Shown piece by piece: positions 34,976-63,035 of a stretch of 64,000 bases of DNA (position 1 is the stretch's first letter; the number at the start of each line of letters is the position of its first letter). Below the pieces are notes generated by a model that did no database searches, was not told the DNA's origin, and saw only the letters and a list, made by a program, of their open reading frames with translations. The stretch comes from Reticulitermes speratus (Eukaryota; Arthropoda; Insecta; Blattodea; Rhinotermitidae). The DNA lies in the NCBI GenBank assembly GCA_021186555.1, contig JAJKFL010000011.1:32475611-32539610 (forward strand), written 5' to 3'. A program made the position numbers and the translations under genes.

Positions 34976-36171
34976 AACTGGCAGGGCAATTACTGTGCTC
35001 AAAGCACATTCTACTAACAGTAGAATAATTTCTGCTGTTACGATAATTCACCAACAAAGATGATACAAAGATCCAATGATATGGACACACACACAGATCT
35101 CAAAATGAATAACATCCTATGAAAAATGGTGACCAGTAAAGCATTACTCAGACCATGCAACAGATACCATCAGGTGGACTGAGTTCAGAGATGTCAGAGG
35201 AGGCAGCAGTCTGCACATAAATGATAAGGAATGTTTTATATGTATGGATATGACAATGGTGTAAATAAAGATCCATGAATGAAGAAACACATTTATTTGT
35301 CTTTTATATTCAATGCAATCTAAGTCACCAAATACAGTAAACAAGGTTGTGGAGGAAGTCCCATCAGTGGGATGCACAATGGGGAGAGAAGGGGTCGCTG
35401 CCCTTACTATCCCACAGAGTTCTTACTCACAGTTCATGTCCCTTCACAGAAGTTCTACACAAATCCTTACACTGTTCATTCAGTCTGCCTGACTGGCAAC
35501 ACTGCTCTCAATGACATCACAAAGAACGTCCCATCCAACGTGTTTCTCCAAGAATATGGCACTAGATGCAAGTGCCATAAAACACATTTTGAAAATTTCC
35601 CAACTTTACCTTATTTTTTGGTACAGGTTGTTGAAGGAATGTTACAGGTAGGTTGCCCATCCTGTTCACCACAAACAAAGCTAATCTGATTTTGACAGCA
35701 CAACAATGCTGCATGAAACTGTAAATTATTCTATTCTCAATAAACAAGAAATAAAATGTTGCCTCGATTTGGCATCACTGGAAAAGGCCTCCCGTGACAT
35801 CAACACGGCGCAACAGGAAAGAATAAGAGCAGAAAGTAACAAGGGGCACATGAATTTGGTTTTCAAACAGCTAGACAGCACAAAATCCACGCCTAAATTT
35901 ACGGACACAATTTCACAATTAAATGATGATCAATAAAACCACATCAAACTGCATGACTGGAAATATTTTACAAAAATTTACACAAAGAACTTGCATCCCT
36001 TAATTCACTTATCATACAATCACTTAAATACATCAAACTGAATCAAGCTTCTTTCCAATTTAGCTACTTTCATCTCCAATTCAAGTAGTGTCACAATGGG
36101 AAGCAGAAATGCAGGTTCATTTTTGATGGTATAAACAATTTCTTCGTGCCAAATACAGGACATCACTTGCT
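34976..36171 (-). other. probable calmodulin 3' UTR and downstream region
   Basis: It directly follows the calmodulin stop codon on the minus strand. Calmodulin mRNAs usually have long 3' UTRs. The plus strand has small open frames here without family resemblance. The exact poly(A) site cannot be fixed. Confidence 0.4.
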
Positions 36172-54303
<18,132 letters not shown>

Positions 54304-54720
54304 TGTTGATACGTTCCGAATTGCACTACCTTCTAAAAATTCGCCACACCACTATCACCGCCACACCGCACTCACTGGACGCTGACACGAAATACTTCGA
54401 ATAATGGTAGGTCCTTCAGCAACACTAATAGTATAACTCCGCGAGAACAATTATTAATCCATAAAATAACGTAAACGCTGACTAAAATCCGTCAAATTTA
54501 AAACAATATTTGTAGCAAAGTGAAATATGTTCATATATTTTACCTACACGACCTACGTCCTATCAAATTCAAACTCAGATCGCGGATTAAGTTTACATGC
54601 GCAAGTGAATGGGCTTTATAGGTGCAGGGTGCGGTCTTGTTTACAAGACTTCCTTGTCGGCTCGTCTAACGTCCAAACTAAGCCCTTCTCTGATTGGCTG
54701 GTACACACCTGCAATGCGTC
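54304..54720 (-). promoter_or_regulatory. calmodulin 5' UTR and promoter region
   Basis: Sequence upstream of the ATG on the minus strand is relatively GC-rich (GTGCGGTGTGGCGGTG near 54345-54368). An inverted CCAAT box (plus CTGATTGGCTG, 54690-54700) lies about 390 bp upstream. No clear TATA position. Confidence 0.4.
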
Positions 54721-54961
54721 AAGCACTGGTGTGTACAGTTGGTGAGCTGTGGATTCAGACCGGCGCTTTGCGCCGACCGGGCAGGGTACAGAGGAAAGTT
54801 GGGGTGGAGCCTGCCCGGCTATGCTGACTTGGCGGGCAGAAAGATACTCCAAAATATTACTGCGGAATTCGAATTCAATTTTCAGGTTATGTAAAACGCA
54901 TATCTTAAACCGCTCAATCGTATGCCTCGGTGGTAGTGGTTACAGTGCCTCGGCACACAGA

Positions 54962-54983
54962 CCCCCCCCCCCCCCAAAAAAAA
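54962..54983. repeat. C14 A8 homopolymer pair
   Basis: Fourteen C followed by eight A on the plus strand, preceded by the B-box-free motif GGCACACAGA. Confidence 0.9.
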
Positions 54984-55461
54984 GTTTCAAATGCTCTAAT
55001 TCGTGGCATGAAGAAATAATACAGATTTTTTCCTCTTTTCTTACGAATTTAGAAAGCAGCTGTCTGAACTTGATGGGCCAAAGTATAGCATGTAATGGTC
55101 AGGTAGACACACTTATGACCAGACAATTTACTGTACATAACGCTCTACTGTCCCAAATTTATTAGTTATCACCACAGCAACAGCAGCAGCGTCGACAAGC
55201 CATTATAACTCGAATTTTCGGGCAAATACTACAACGTGGGCCATGTTTCAGGTGGCACCTGTTGCTAGTGGTCCGAATTATTTACTACGCCATCCCCAGC
55301 TGTTCTTTGTTCAGGTCAGAGAACTGTGTGTTTGTGTGTCTGAAAAAAATTAAAAAAGCGATTTTTGCTACATGTAATCACAAAAGAATTATCGACATCT
55401 GTTTTTATTATCAGAACGAACACAACACCTTAAAAAACTATGCATTCATTTATCTTCTATA

Positions 55462-55496
55462 ACATGTTTCGGCCGTTTCTTTCGGCCGTCATCAGG
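55462..55496 (-). other. hammerhead-ribozyme-like core, best preserved
   Basis: Minus strand ACCTGATGACGGCCGAAAGA followed by AACGGCCGAAACATGT. CTGATGA is intact, stem II is a strong CGGCCG/CGGCCG pair, and GAAAC is followed by ATG. This is the arrangement seen in Penelope-like-element hammerheads. Stems I and III were not resolved. Confidence 0.6.
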
Positions 55497-56099
55497 TAGA
55501 ATCACAGTAACATAAACAGACAAGTATACTGAGGTGGAGGCCTCCCCTTCAAAGTTAAAATGTTACAGGTACATAAACTGACTATTATTCCCTATAAAGG
55601 AATAATATTAAGACATATACAATGGTAGTTAAAATTGGTTAAAATACAATTACTAAGTTTTAGACGGAAGAGATATCTTGTTATCGTGGAGTATGTTGAC
55701 ATGCATACTGGTGCTTGACCACATCTTGTTTGCATAATTAAAATTTGTCTAAAGGCATTTTTTCCATGTGATTTCAGACATACTGAACTCATCGTGTGTA
55801 TGAATTGTCCTTCTTTAAGTATCCCCTACACAGCAATCTCCTTTACGCTTTGATATTTATCCCTTCAAACAATTATGTACGAAGAAGCAAAATATTACCA
55901 ACTTAACAATGTACTCTGTTCTAACGTGTTCTTAAAAATACACATAAACCTGAAGTAACACATGAAGCCTACTAATTGCTTCTGGCTTTATGGTTATTTC
56001 AGACACCGAGAAAATAGATGTACCCTTTCACATTGTAGTTATAAAAATTACGATGGGTATCAGTTAAACTAATAAAAAAATGTAATTCCTATTTGCTGG

Positions 56100-56366
56100 T
56101 TTAAAAAATGTAGTTCCAGATTTCCAAAACACAATTTGAAATGAAATATAATTTTTGTTCGTTAATTTTCAAAACACCATTTAATATAAAACGCAATTTC
56201 TGCTGTAAATTTTCAAAACACCATCCAATATAAAATACGGTATTTGTTCAAAGATTTTCAAAACACCCGTCGAAATGAAATATAGGCCTACGCTTTCTTG
56301 AATGGTTTTCAGAATACGCTCCGAAATTAAATGTTTTCTTCGTTGATTTTCAAACCCCCCCCCCCC
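56100..56366. repeat. degenerate ~45 bp tandem repeat
   Basis: About five units beginning TTTTCAAAACACCATTTAAT and variants (TTTTCAAAACACCATCCAAT, TTTTCAAAACACCCGTCGAA). It ends in a run of 12 C at 56355-56366. Confidence 0.65.
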
Positions 56367-56377
56367 CATTTATCATA

Positions 56378-56445
56378 CTGATGCGCCGCTCTCGAGCTGG
56401 ACATGTCTAATGAGAGATCCTCGGTTCGAGTCTTGCTCGTACAGA
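56378..56445 (+). other. tRNA-like fragment
   Basis: CTCGGTTCGAGTCTTGC at about 56419-56435 is a good B box, preceded by GATGCGCCGCTCTCGAGC. No complete cloverleaf could be drawn. Probably a SINE head. Confidence 0.3.
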
Positions 56446-56536
56446 AGTTATACTACATTCGTTACGGTTTTTCTCCGGCCCTCCAGGCCACAACACGCAC
56501 GATGCAGTATAATTTACAGTTTACTGCATCACACAC

Positions 56537-56680
56537 TTCTTAACCAACAAATGCACACATTTTGTTTTCTATACAACACAATATTTTACAGCAAAATCCG
56601 TCCAACATGTTTCGGACTGATTTTACTGTAAAAAATTGTGTTGTATAACAAACAAAACGTGTGCATTTGTTGGTTAAGAA
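56537..56680. repeat. foldback element
   Basis: Arms 56537-56602 and 56613-56680 are reverse complements with few mismatches (TTAACCAACAAATGCACACA against TGTGCATTTGTTGGTTAA). The centre is CAACATGTTTCGG, retaining the GAAACATG half of the hammerhead-like motif. Confidence 0.85.
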
Positions 56681-56782
56681 ATGTGCGATCGAATGAAAAT
56701 GGACGGTATGAACAATATAAATTTTACTGCATATTATAATTCGTCAATTCTTTCTTTGTTTCTTTCTCAGTCTAACCTCTTC

Positions 56783-57023
56783 TACCTACTCATTGTAGGT
56801 GTAGAGGGTTATTGTAGCACCTGATCACATTCAGTGACACACACACACACGGTAGGACTCCTCTGGACGAGGGATCGGCCCGACGCAGGGACCTCTACCT
56901 GCAGAACACACAGCATTCACAACAGACAGACACCCATGCCCTCGGCGGGATTCGACCCCACAATTCCAGCAAGCGAGCGGCCACAGACCCACGCCTTAGA
57001 CATCGCAGCCACCGGGATCGGTC
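56783..57023 (-). mobile_element. tRNA-derived SINE, subfamily B
   Basis: Same body as 8355-8577: TGTAGGTGTAGAGGG, CCTCTGGACGAGGGATC, GGGACCTCTACCTG and, at the head end, CAGCCACCGGGATC. The B box is diverged (GGCGGGATTCGACCCC on plus). Confidence 0.75.
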
Positions 57024-57205
57024 CATTTAATTCGACGTTAAATAAACCACTACAGTTCGTGCAGCGATCTTAATTAATCTACAAATGAACCAACATCCCA
57101 CATATTACCGGCAATTAACAAAATCCTCCCTCCAGCTATGGTCACCGCAAAACTTCTAGTCTTGCAACAATAGTTGATTTTATATATGGCAAATCTATCT
57201 TGAAG

Positions 57206-57508
57206 CAGAACCAAGTTAGCTCAGTTGTTATAGTTACTAGCTGTAGCCTGGACAACCAAGGAAACGTGATTACCTTTCAGGCAGGGGTAAGACGTCTTTC
57301 CCTTCTCCAAAACGTCCAGACCGGCTCTGGGGCCTACTCAGCCTCCTAGGTAATGGATATCGGCGTCTATTTCTCCGGGCGTAAAGCGATCGGGGGTCGA
57401 AAACTGATCACTTAGCTCCGTCTAGTGCCAAGGTTAAGACTAAATGGACTTATATCTCCACTCCCCCATACGCCTTCACGGTGCGCACAGCATCAACTTT
57501 ACCTTCCA
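57206..57508 (+). mobile_element. tRNA-derived SINE with a different head
   Basis: Head AAGTTAGCTCAGTTGTTATA (A box). The body is clearly subfamily A (CTCTGGGGCCTACTCAGCCT, CCGTCTAGTGCCAAGGTTAA, TATCTCCACTCCCC) and the tail AACTTTACCTTCC. The B-box region is diverged. Confidence 0.7.
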
Positions 57509-58180
57509 AAATTTTTTAATTACTTTTATAAGCCAGCGTCGATAGGGTGACTAACAAACAGTGGCTAGGAAAGGATGTGCAAGGAAGCGGTCGTGGCCTA
57601 TTTTGAAGTGCTACCCCGACATTTGTCTGGAGGAGTTCGGACACCGGTCTGAGATACAAACCAGGACTTCCCGAATAGAATGCAGAAGTGCCAAATAGTC
57701 CACCGTGAGATTCTGTGCTCATAATCCGTCTGTTTCGACCGTGTGTCAGTCTGTTCACCCCTGTTCTGTAGGCCTACCATATTGCGTCTAACGGTTAGTG
57801 CGCTGCGGGTAGTGGAGTCTCAGGCGCTCCCTATTATAAGGTTTATCAACAGGTTGAATGCGTGCAAGGGCTACAAAGTACGGTTACACAGTCACCTTGA
57901 GCCCTCCCCAGCAAATGGACTGCTCTATAACACAAAACGCCAGATTTATACGTGTAACCTCTACACCAGCTTCACTCTTGTCCAACTCCAAATTGTACAC
58001 CATCAATACGTGAACGGTGTAAACCGACCATACTTAAACAAATTAATTAACCAGCCAACCTCAACGAAATGAGCCGGAAGTCCAACGTTTGTAATTACTA
58101 CCTTAAGTTATACTTCTGGGTGCCCGGAAAATTCAGTTCGAATTCCAGGTTGGTGCTGGCTGTAGGCCTACATTTTAAAG

Positions 58181-58820
58181 CAGGGATATCCAACTCAAAT
58201 CGTAGAGGGGCCAAACAAATAATTTGGAAAATTCAGGAGGACAGCACGTCATTTTTCAACAATAAATAGATCAAATATTGTGTTTAAACTTAAACGCCCT
58301 TAGGAACATTTCATACTTTCCATTACGAAAATTAACATATTGCCTGTTATAATTACTTGTCTTTGTTATTCTTCTCCTGGCGTTATGTTGCACCTTACCG
58401 TCCAAGGATAGCAAATCGCTGTGAGCCTTACAAAACACAATTTTAACTCATTACAAAAAAAATTCGATGATCTGCAGGGTCACATTTCTACATTTGCAGT
58501 AAGACCAATTGGAAGATCCCGATGGTGTCACTGGAATTTTTCATTGACATAATCCTTCCGGCCACACTATGGCCCTGGGGTCGACTCAGCCTCTAACAGA
58601 AATGAGTACCAGGAATATTTCCTAGTAGGTAAAGGCGGCCGGCGCTTATGGCTGAGAGCCCTGCCACCTTCATGTGCCGACTGTCTTGAAATCTGGGAGC
58701 CTCAACCTCCTGGAACCCTCAGGGCCTGTCCAGGCCTGTAATGAGATACCTTTACCTTTACCAGTTGGAAGGACATGCAAGATGAACCGGGGGGGGGGGG
58801 TGGCGTGTTTCAGACCCCCG
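58181..58820. mobile_element. hAT element interrupted by a SINE
   Basis: Starts CAGGGATATCCAACTC and ends GTTTCAGACCCCCG, an imperfect terminal inverted repeat. 8 bp target duplication TTTTAAAG (58173-58180) and TTCTAAAG (58821-58828), one mismatch. Contains a 12-G run at 58789-58800. The SINE accounts for about 244 bp. Confidence 0.55.
58516..58759 (+). mobile_element. 5'-truncated SINE, subfamily C
   Basis: Begins at ATCCCGATGGTGTCACTGG, inside the B box of its family, and ends with (CTTTAC)n. 12 bp target duplication ACCAATTGGAAG (58504-58515) and ACCAGTTGGAAG (58760-58771), one mismatch. Inserted in the hAT element around it. Confidence 0.8.
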
Positions 58821-58902
58821 TTCTAAAGCTGCTGTATAAGCGAATTCTGAGGTAACATCTTATGTGTTCAGATCTTTAAGGAAATACGAAAGTGTATTTT
58901 GT

Positions 58903-59640
58903 CTGGATTGGGCCTTCTAGGTTACTGCAAAGTGCAGTCTGGTACGTGATTGGGTATTCTAGCTTATGGTAGAGTGCAGTCTGGTACGTGATTGCGTCTT
59001 CTAAGTTACTGTACAGTGCAGTCTGGTACGTGATTGCGTCTTCTAGGTTACTGTACAGTGCAGTCTGGTACGTGATGCGTCTTCTAAGTTACTGTACAGT
59101 GCAGTCTGTACGTGATTGCGTCTTCTAGGTTACTGTACAGTGCAGTCTGGTACGTGATTGCGTCTTCTAGGTTACTGTACAGTGCAGTCTGGTACGTGAT
59201 TGCGTCTTCTAAGTTACTGTACAGTGCAGTCTGGTACGTGATTGCGTCTTATAGGTTACTGTACAGTGCAGTCTGGTACGCGATTGGATCTTCTAGGTAT
59301 GGTAGAGTGCAGTCTGGTTACGTGATTGAGTCTTCTAGGTCATTGAATAGTGCAGTCTGGTTACGTGATTGGGTATTCTAGCTTATGCAGAGTGCAGTCT
59401 GGTACGTGATTGCATCTTCTAGTTACTGTACAGTGCAGTCTGGTACGTGATTGCGTCTTCTAGGTTACTGTACAGTGCAGTCTGGTAAGCGATTGGATCT
59501 TCTAGTATGGTAGAGTGCAGTCTGGTTACGTGATTGAGTCTTCTAGGTCATTGCATAGTGCAGTCTGGTACGTGATTGAGTCTTCTAGGCTACTGCACAG
59601 TGCAGTCTGGTACGCGATTCGGTCTTCTAGGTTATGACAC
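58903..59640. repeat. 42 bp tandem array, ~17 copies
   Basis: Unit consensus GGTACGTGATTGCGTCTTCT, AGGTTACTGTACAGTGCAGT, CT. Copies differ by substitutions and one-base indels, with the outer units most diverged. The unit equals 14 codons, so a frame reading VIASSRLLYSAVWY repeats across the central part. I regard this as a satellite, not a gene. Confidence 0.93.
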
Positions 59641-59885
59641 AGTCTGGTACAGTGATGAACCTACTGATTTCGTAACAGACAGGGAATTTCTTTACCAGCT
59701 GAGGAATTATTAGCTTCTCATGTAGGACTATGCTCCATGGAGTTAGTTTGGAAACAGATTCTTCCGGTGTCGATAGCAGGTTTTGACAGTGCAATGAGGT
59801 GAATGCAGCCCTCTGTGAAATGTAGAAACTCGGCGAAACAAAATATGATTCAGCAAATCTACATTTGGAAGAAATAATACAGTGC
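59641..59885 (-). repeat. dispersed-repeat ORF relic
   Basis: Minus frame contains KLTPWSIVLHEKL and IPQLVKKFPVCYEISRF. This resembles a short frame found many times in arthropod genomes as part of a dispersed repeat (recollection, not a search). It is not a host gene. Confidence 0.35.
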
Positions 59886-59951
59886 ATACACAAAAGAATG
59901 GTGCGGTTTCAAAGGTGAATACAATTGATACCGCACCATTCTTTTGTGTAT
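59886..59951. repeat. perfect 22 bp inverted repeat
   Basis: ATACACAAAAGAATGGTGCG (59886 on) is matched by its exact reverse complement ending at 59951. 22 bp arms with a 22 bp loop. Confidence 0.9.
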
Positions 59952-60551
59952 ACCCTGTATTAACTTAACCGTGTCTTTTCATATGTAGACTTCGTCATAA
60001 GTAAGGTAGGGAATTCCATGACAAAATGTATCAGCATTGAAGCACAACAGTACAGCAAACAGCCTTAACACATTCAGCACAAAAATGTGGTTCTGGGGCT
60101 ACGGTAACTGTCAGACACAGCGTGTACCAGCGGCCACGGAACACGATCACAGAATATACATTAACAACCTGTAGTATGCGGAGTCCTTATAAAACGACGT
60201 TACCTAAGCGTCGCGTAAGCGCAAACTTGCCTAGGCCGGCTCGATTTTATACCTGGAATACGTTACGTAAGGCGGCCATTGAATCATTGACTGTACATGT
60301 AAGGCTGATTGCACCGTCATGATGGAAGAACCCACATTCATCCTCCACACCACTTAAATTTAAAGAATGGTACGAGAAATTGTCCACTGTGTCTTTCTGT
60401 ATTTTTTCGTAAAATAATTCGTATCCGTTTTGTATTGTCGCACTGGCAGCACACTATATTCCAAATTTTTGATCTAACGGCACTTCGTGTATTATCGGGT
60501 GGAATACCTGCTGACCATTACCTGTTATGTTGAGTATTTGCTTGACCATTT

Positions 60552-61202
60552 GAGTAATGTTATCTCTTAAATAAGTTAGTTATGGGTCGACTTCACCAGT
60601 ACACACTGCATCACAAAAACCAGTTACAAAACCGTACTCTCACAACTAAGATTTTGGTGGGCATGCTTCTAAACACGCACCAATAATGTTATCTCTTAAA
60701 TATGTTAGTTATGGGTCGACTTCACCAATACACACTGCATCATAAAAACCAGTTACAAAACCGTACTCTCACAACTAAGATTTTGGTGGGCATGCTTCTA
60801 AACACGCACTAATAATGTTATCTCTTAAATATGTTAGTTATGGGTCGACTTCACCATTAAACACTGCATCATAAAAACCAGTTACAAAACCGTACTCTCA
60901 CAACTAAGATTTTGGTGGGCATGCTTCTAAACACGCACCAATAATGTTATCTCTTAAATATGTTAGTTATGGGTCGACTTCACCATTACACACTGCATCA
61001 TAAAAACCAGTTACAAAACCGTACTCTCACAACTAAGATTTTGGTGGGCATGCTTCTAAACAAGCACCATATATGTTATCTCTTAAATAAGTTAGTTATG
61101 GGTCGACTTCACCAATACACACTGCATCACAAAAACCAGTTACAAAACCGTACTCTCACAACTAAGATTTTGGTGGGCATGCTTCTAAACACGCACCAAT
61201 AT
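60552..61202. repeat. 129 bp tandem array, 5 copies
   Basis: TATGGGTCGACTTCACC recurs at exact 129 bp spacing (60581, 60710, 60839, 60968, 61097). Copies are nearly identical. No mobile-element hallmark seen. Confidence 0.95.
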
Positions 61203-61368
61203 TATGTAACGTTTCTCCTGACAGACCTCGTCACCTTCGCTCACGCTTCTTCTCTAACAAAGAACCCGTTCGATATTTGTTCACCAGTCGATATACTGTT
61301 GGTTTCGAAAGAGGCGAAACCACAGGAAATAAACTTCCAAATTTGCTATGACACTTTTTATACCATTT

Positions 61369-61370
<2 letters not shown>

Positions 61371-61410
<40 letters not shown>
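61371..61410. repeat. (TA)n microsatellite
   Basis: Twenty TA dinucleotides. Confidence 0.97.
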
Positions 61411-61412
<2 letters not shown>

Positions 61413-61805
61413 CAAACGGATAATCGCAGGATTTGTAATATAATTTTCATGACGTTCACAGTTCAAACCTCGGTGGAAGCAGGGAATTTTAAGTCTGCAC
61501 TAATTGCTTAAGAGGATAAAATAGCTAGCTTATGAGATCGCCTTGTTTGAAATGGGTGTCCCGCATGTAAAACATTTAAACACTTCGCCGATTTTCACGA
61601 AGTTTGGAATGAACGTTAGGCGACTGGAAGCCGCCTGTTAATTTTCTACAATCGCTAATAAAAACATGGCTGACCTGCGAACTACTGAAGTGGAAGCAAC
61701 AGTCGCACTTACTTAATGCAGAATCCTAAAATGAGGTAAGGCGATAGAGTCTTGAAAAAAAATATATAACTTTTAATGCAGTACTATTTTGTAGAATGTA
61801 AAATA

Positions 61806-62420
61806 ATACACGCTCGTGGCTTCGGCACTAGATGGAGACGGATGGTTAGCTTCACGCCACGGTCGCTTTTGCAGCGGAGAAGGAATTCCCATTGCCCTTT
61901 GGATAGGAGGTGAGATGAAACCCCCAAACAGTTTGGACATTGTAGAGAAGAAAATAATCTCTATTCCTTCCTTCTGCGAATCGAACCCCGATTGCCCGGT
62001 CGTGTAATCCGTAATCTGGACCAGCGGTCGCCAACCGGTGGTCCGCGGACCACTGATGGTCCGTGAGAAAAGTTTGGTGGTCCGTGGAGAAATTTGGACA
62101 TTATTTGCAATTTTTATGTTTATTATACTGTTTCATTATATTCTGATGCAGTGACGTCATTGGAGCCAAGAATCCATAAACTTATTTCAAACAAGCAGCA
62201 ACAAATATCACACAAATAATTTTGTTATAATTAAACAAGTGCATTTCATATTAATAAAATGGAACTTTTATGATCATTATTTTATAGATGTTTGTACCTT
62301 TTTAAAAAAAATTCATGTTAGTGGTCCGCGGGATTCAAAATTGTGAGTTTAGTGGTCCGTGAGGTCCGAATGGTTGGCGACCGCTGATCTGGACACTATA
62401 CTGAGACACAAGACCCTAGA
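61806..62420 (-). mobile_element. SINE split by a hAT insertion
   Basis: Minus-oriented tRNA-derived element. The B box region is CGAATCGAACCCCGATTG on plus (61978-61995). The body includes GGCACTAGATGGAGACGG and AGGTGAGATGAAACCCCC. The 5' head continues after the hAT element (62395 onward). It resembles subfamily A in the 'CACTAGATGG' block. Confidence 0.65.
62022..62386. mobile_element. non-autonomous hAT element
   Basis: 365 bp with perfect 15 bp terminal inverted repeats (CAGCGGTCGCCAACC) and a perfect 8 bp target duplication (ATCTGGAC at 62014-62021 and 62387-62394). Subterminal GTGGTCCG motifs are repeated in both orientations. No coding capacity. Confidence 0.93.
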
Positions 62421-62859
62421 CAGAAACATCGATATCTGGACCAAGAGTCAAACATGTGACGTTCGGTACTGACAACTTGTAAAAAATTAAAGGCCTTCTT
62501 TCCTACCGCGCCTGCCCTCGCGATGGTCATGACCATCAACAGGTTGCGGGAGAACACAAGGCAAGTGTTTTTGATTCGACTGTCTGCAAGGCTTACGTCA
62601 CTTCCCCGGAATACCATTCGCATTTCCACGTGATCATGTTTCCGGATGCATGATTATCTCATACTTAACACAAAAAAAGAGCAGCACATCACTGCAATAC
62701 CAGATGTTTACATGTGAGATGTTACACATCGCCTGCTGCGGACAGCAAGCAGCTGAAGACATCTCGCGAGGAAGTGAGCACTGCACACGGAGAGGGAAAG
62801 TCTGATATCAGACAGTGAAGTTAAGGGTGAAGTGGTTACTGTGCTCAGGTGAGAGTGCG

Positions 62860-62975
62860 TTAAGTTAAGTTAGTTTTAAGGTAGGTTGGGGTAGGTTAGG
62901 TTGAATTAGACTAGGTTGCGTTAGGTGGAATTGGATTAGGTTGGGTTAGTTTCGTTTCCGTTAGGTTATGTAGAT
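62860..62975 (+). repeat. degenerate TTAGG-like tract
   Basis: GGTAGGTTAGGTTGAATTAG, AGGTTGCGTTAGG and GGTTGGGTTAG recur with irregular spacing. TTAGG is the common insect telomere repeat. This is an interstitial, decayed or telomere-like simple sequence. Confidence 0.45.
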
Positions 62976-63035
62976 GACTTTAAAAATTAATATAAAATAA
63001 ATTAATAATAAATGTAAGGCAAAAAGTTAAAGACC

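Noticed and set aside
35372..35936. Two plus frames of 105 and 76 residues
   Set aside because: No family resemblance; antisense to the probable calmodulin 3' UTR.
59112..59381. 89-residue plus-strand frame of 14-residue repeats
   Set aside because: By-product of the 42 bp tandem array. One-base indels in other units break it.
60960..61412. 150-residue plus frame ending in an Ile-Tyr run
   Set aside because: Made of the 129 bp repeat plus the (TA)n microsatellite. No protein family features.
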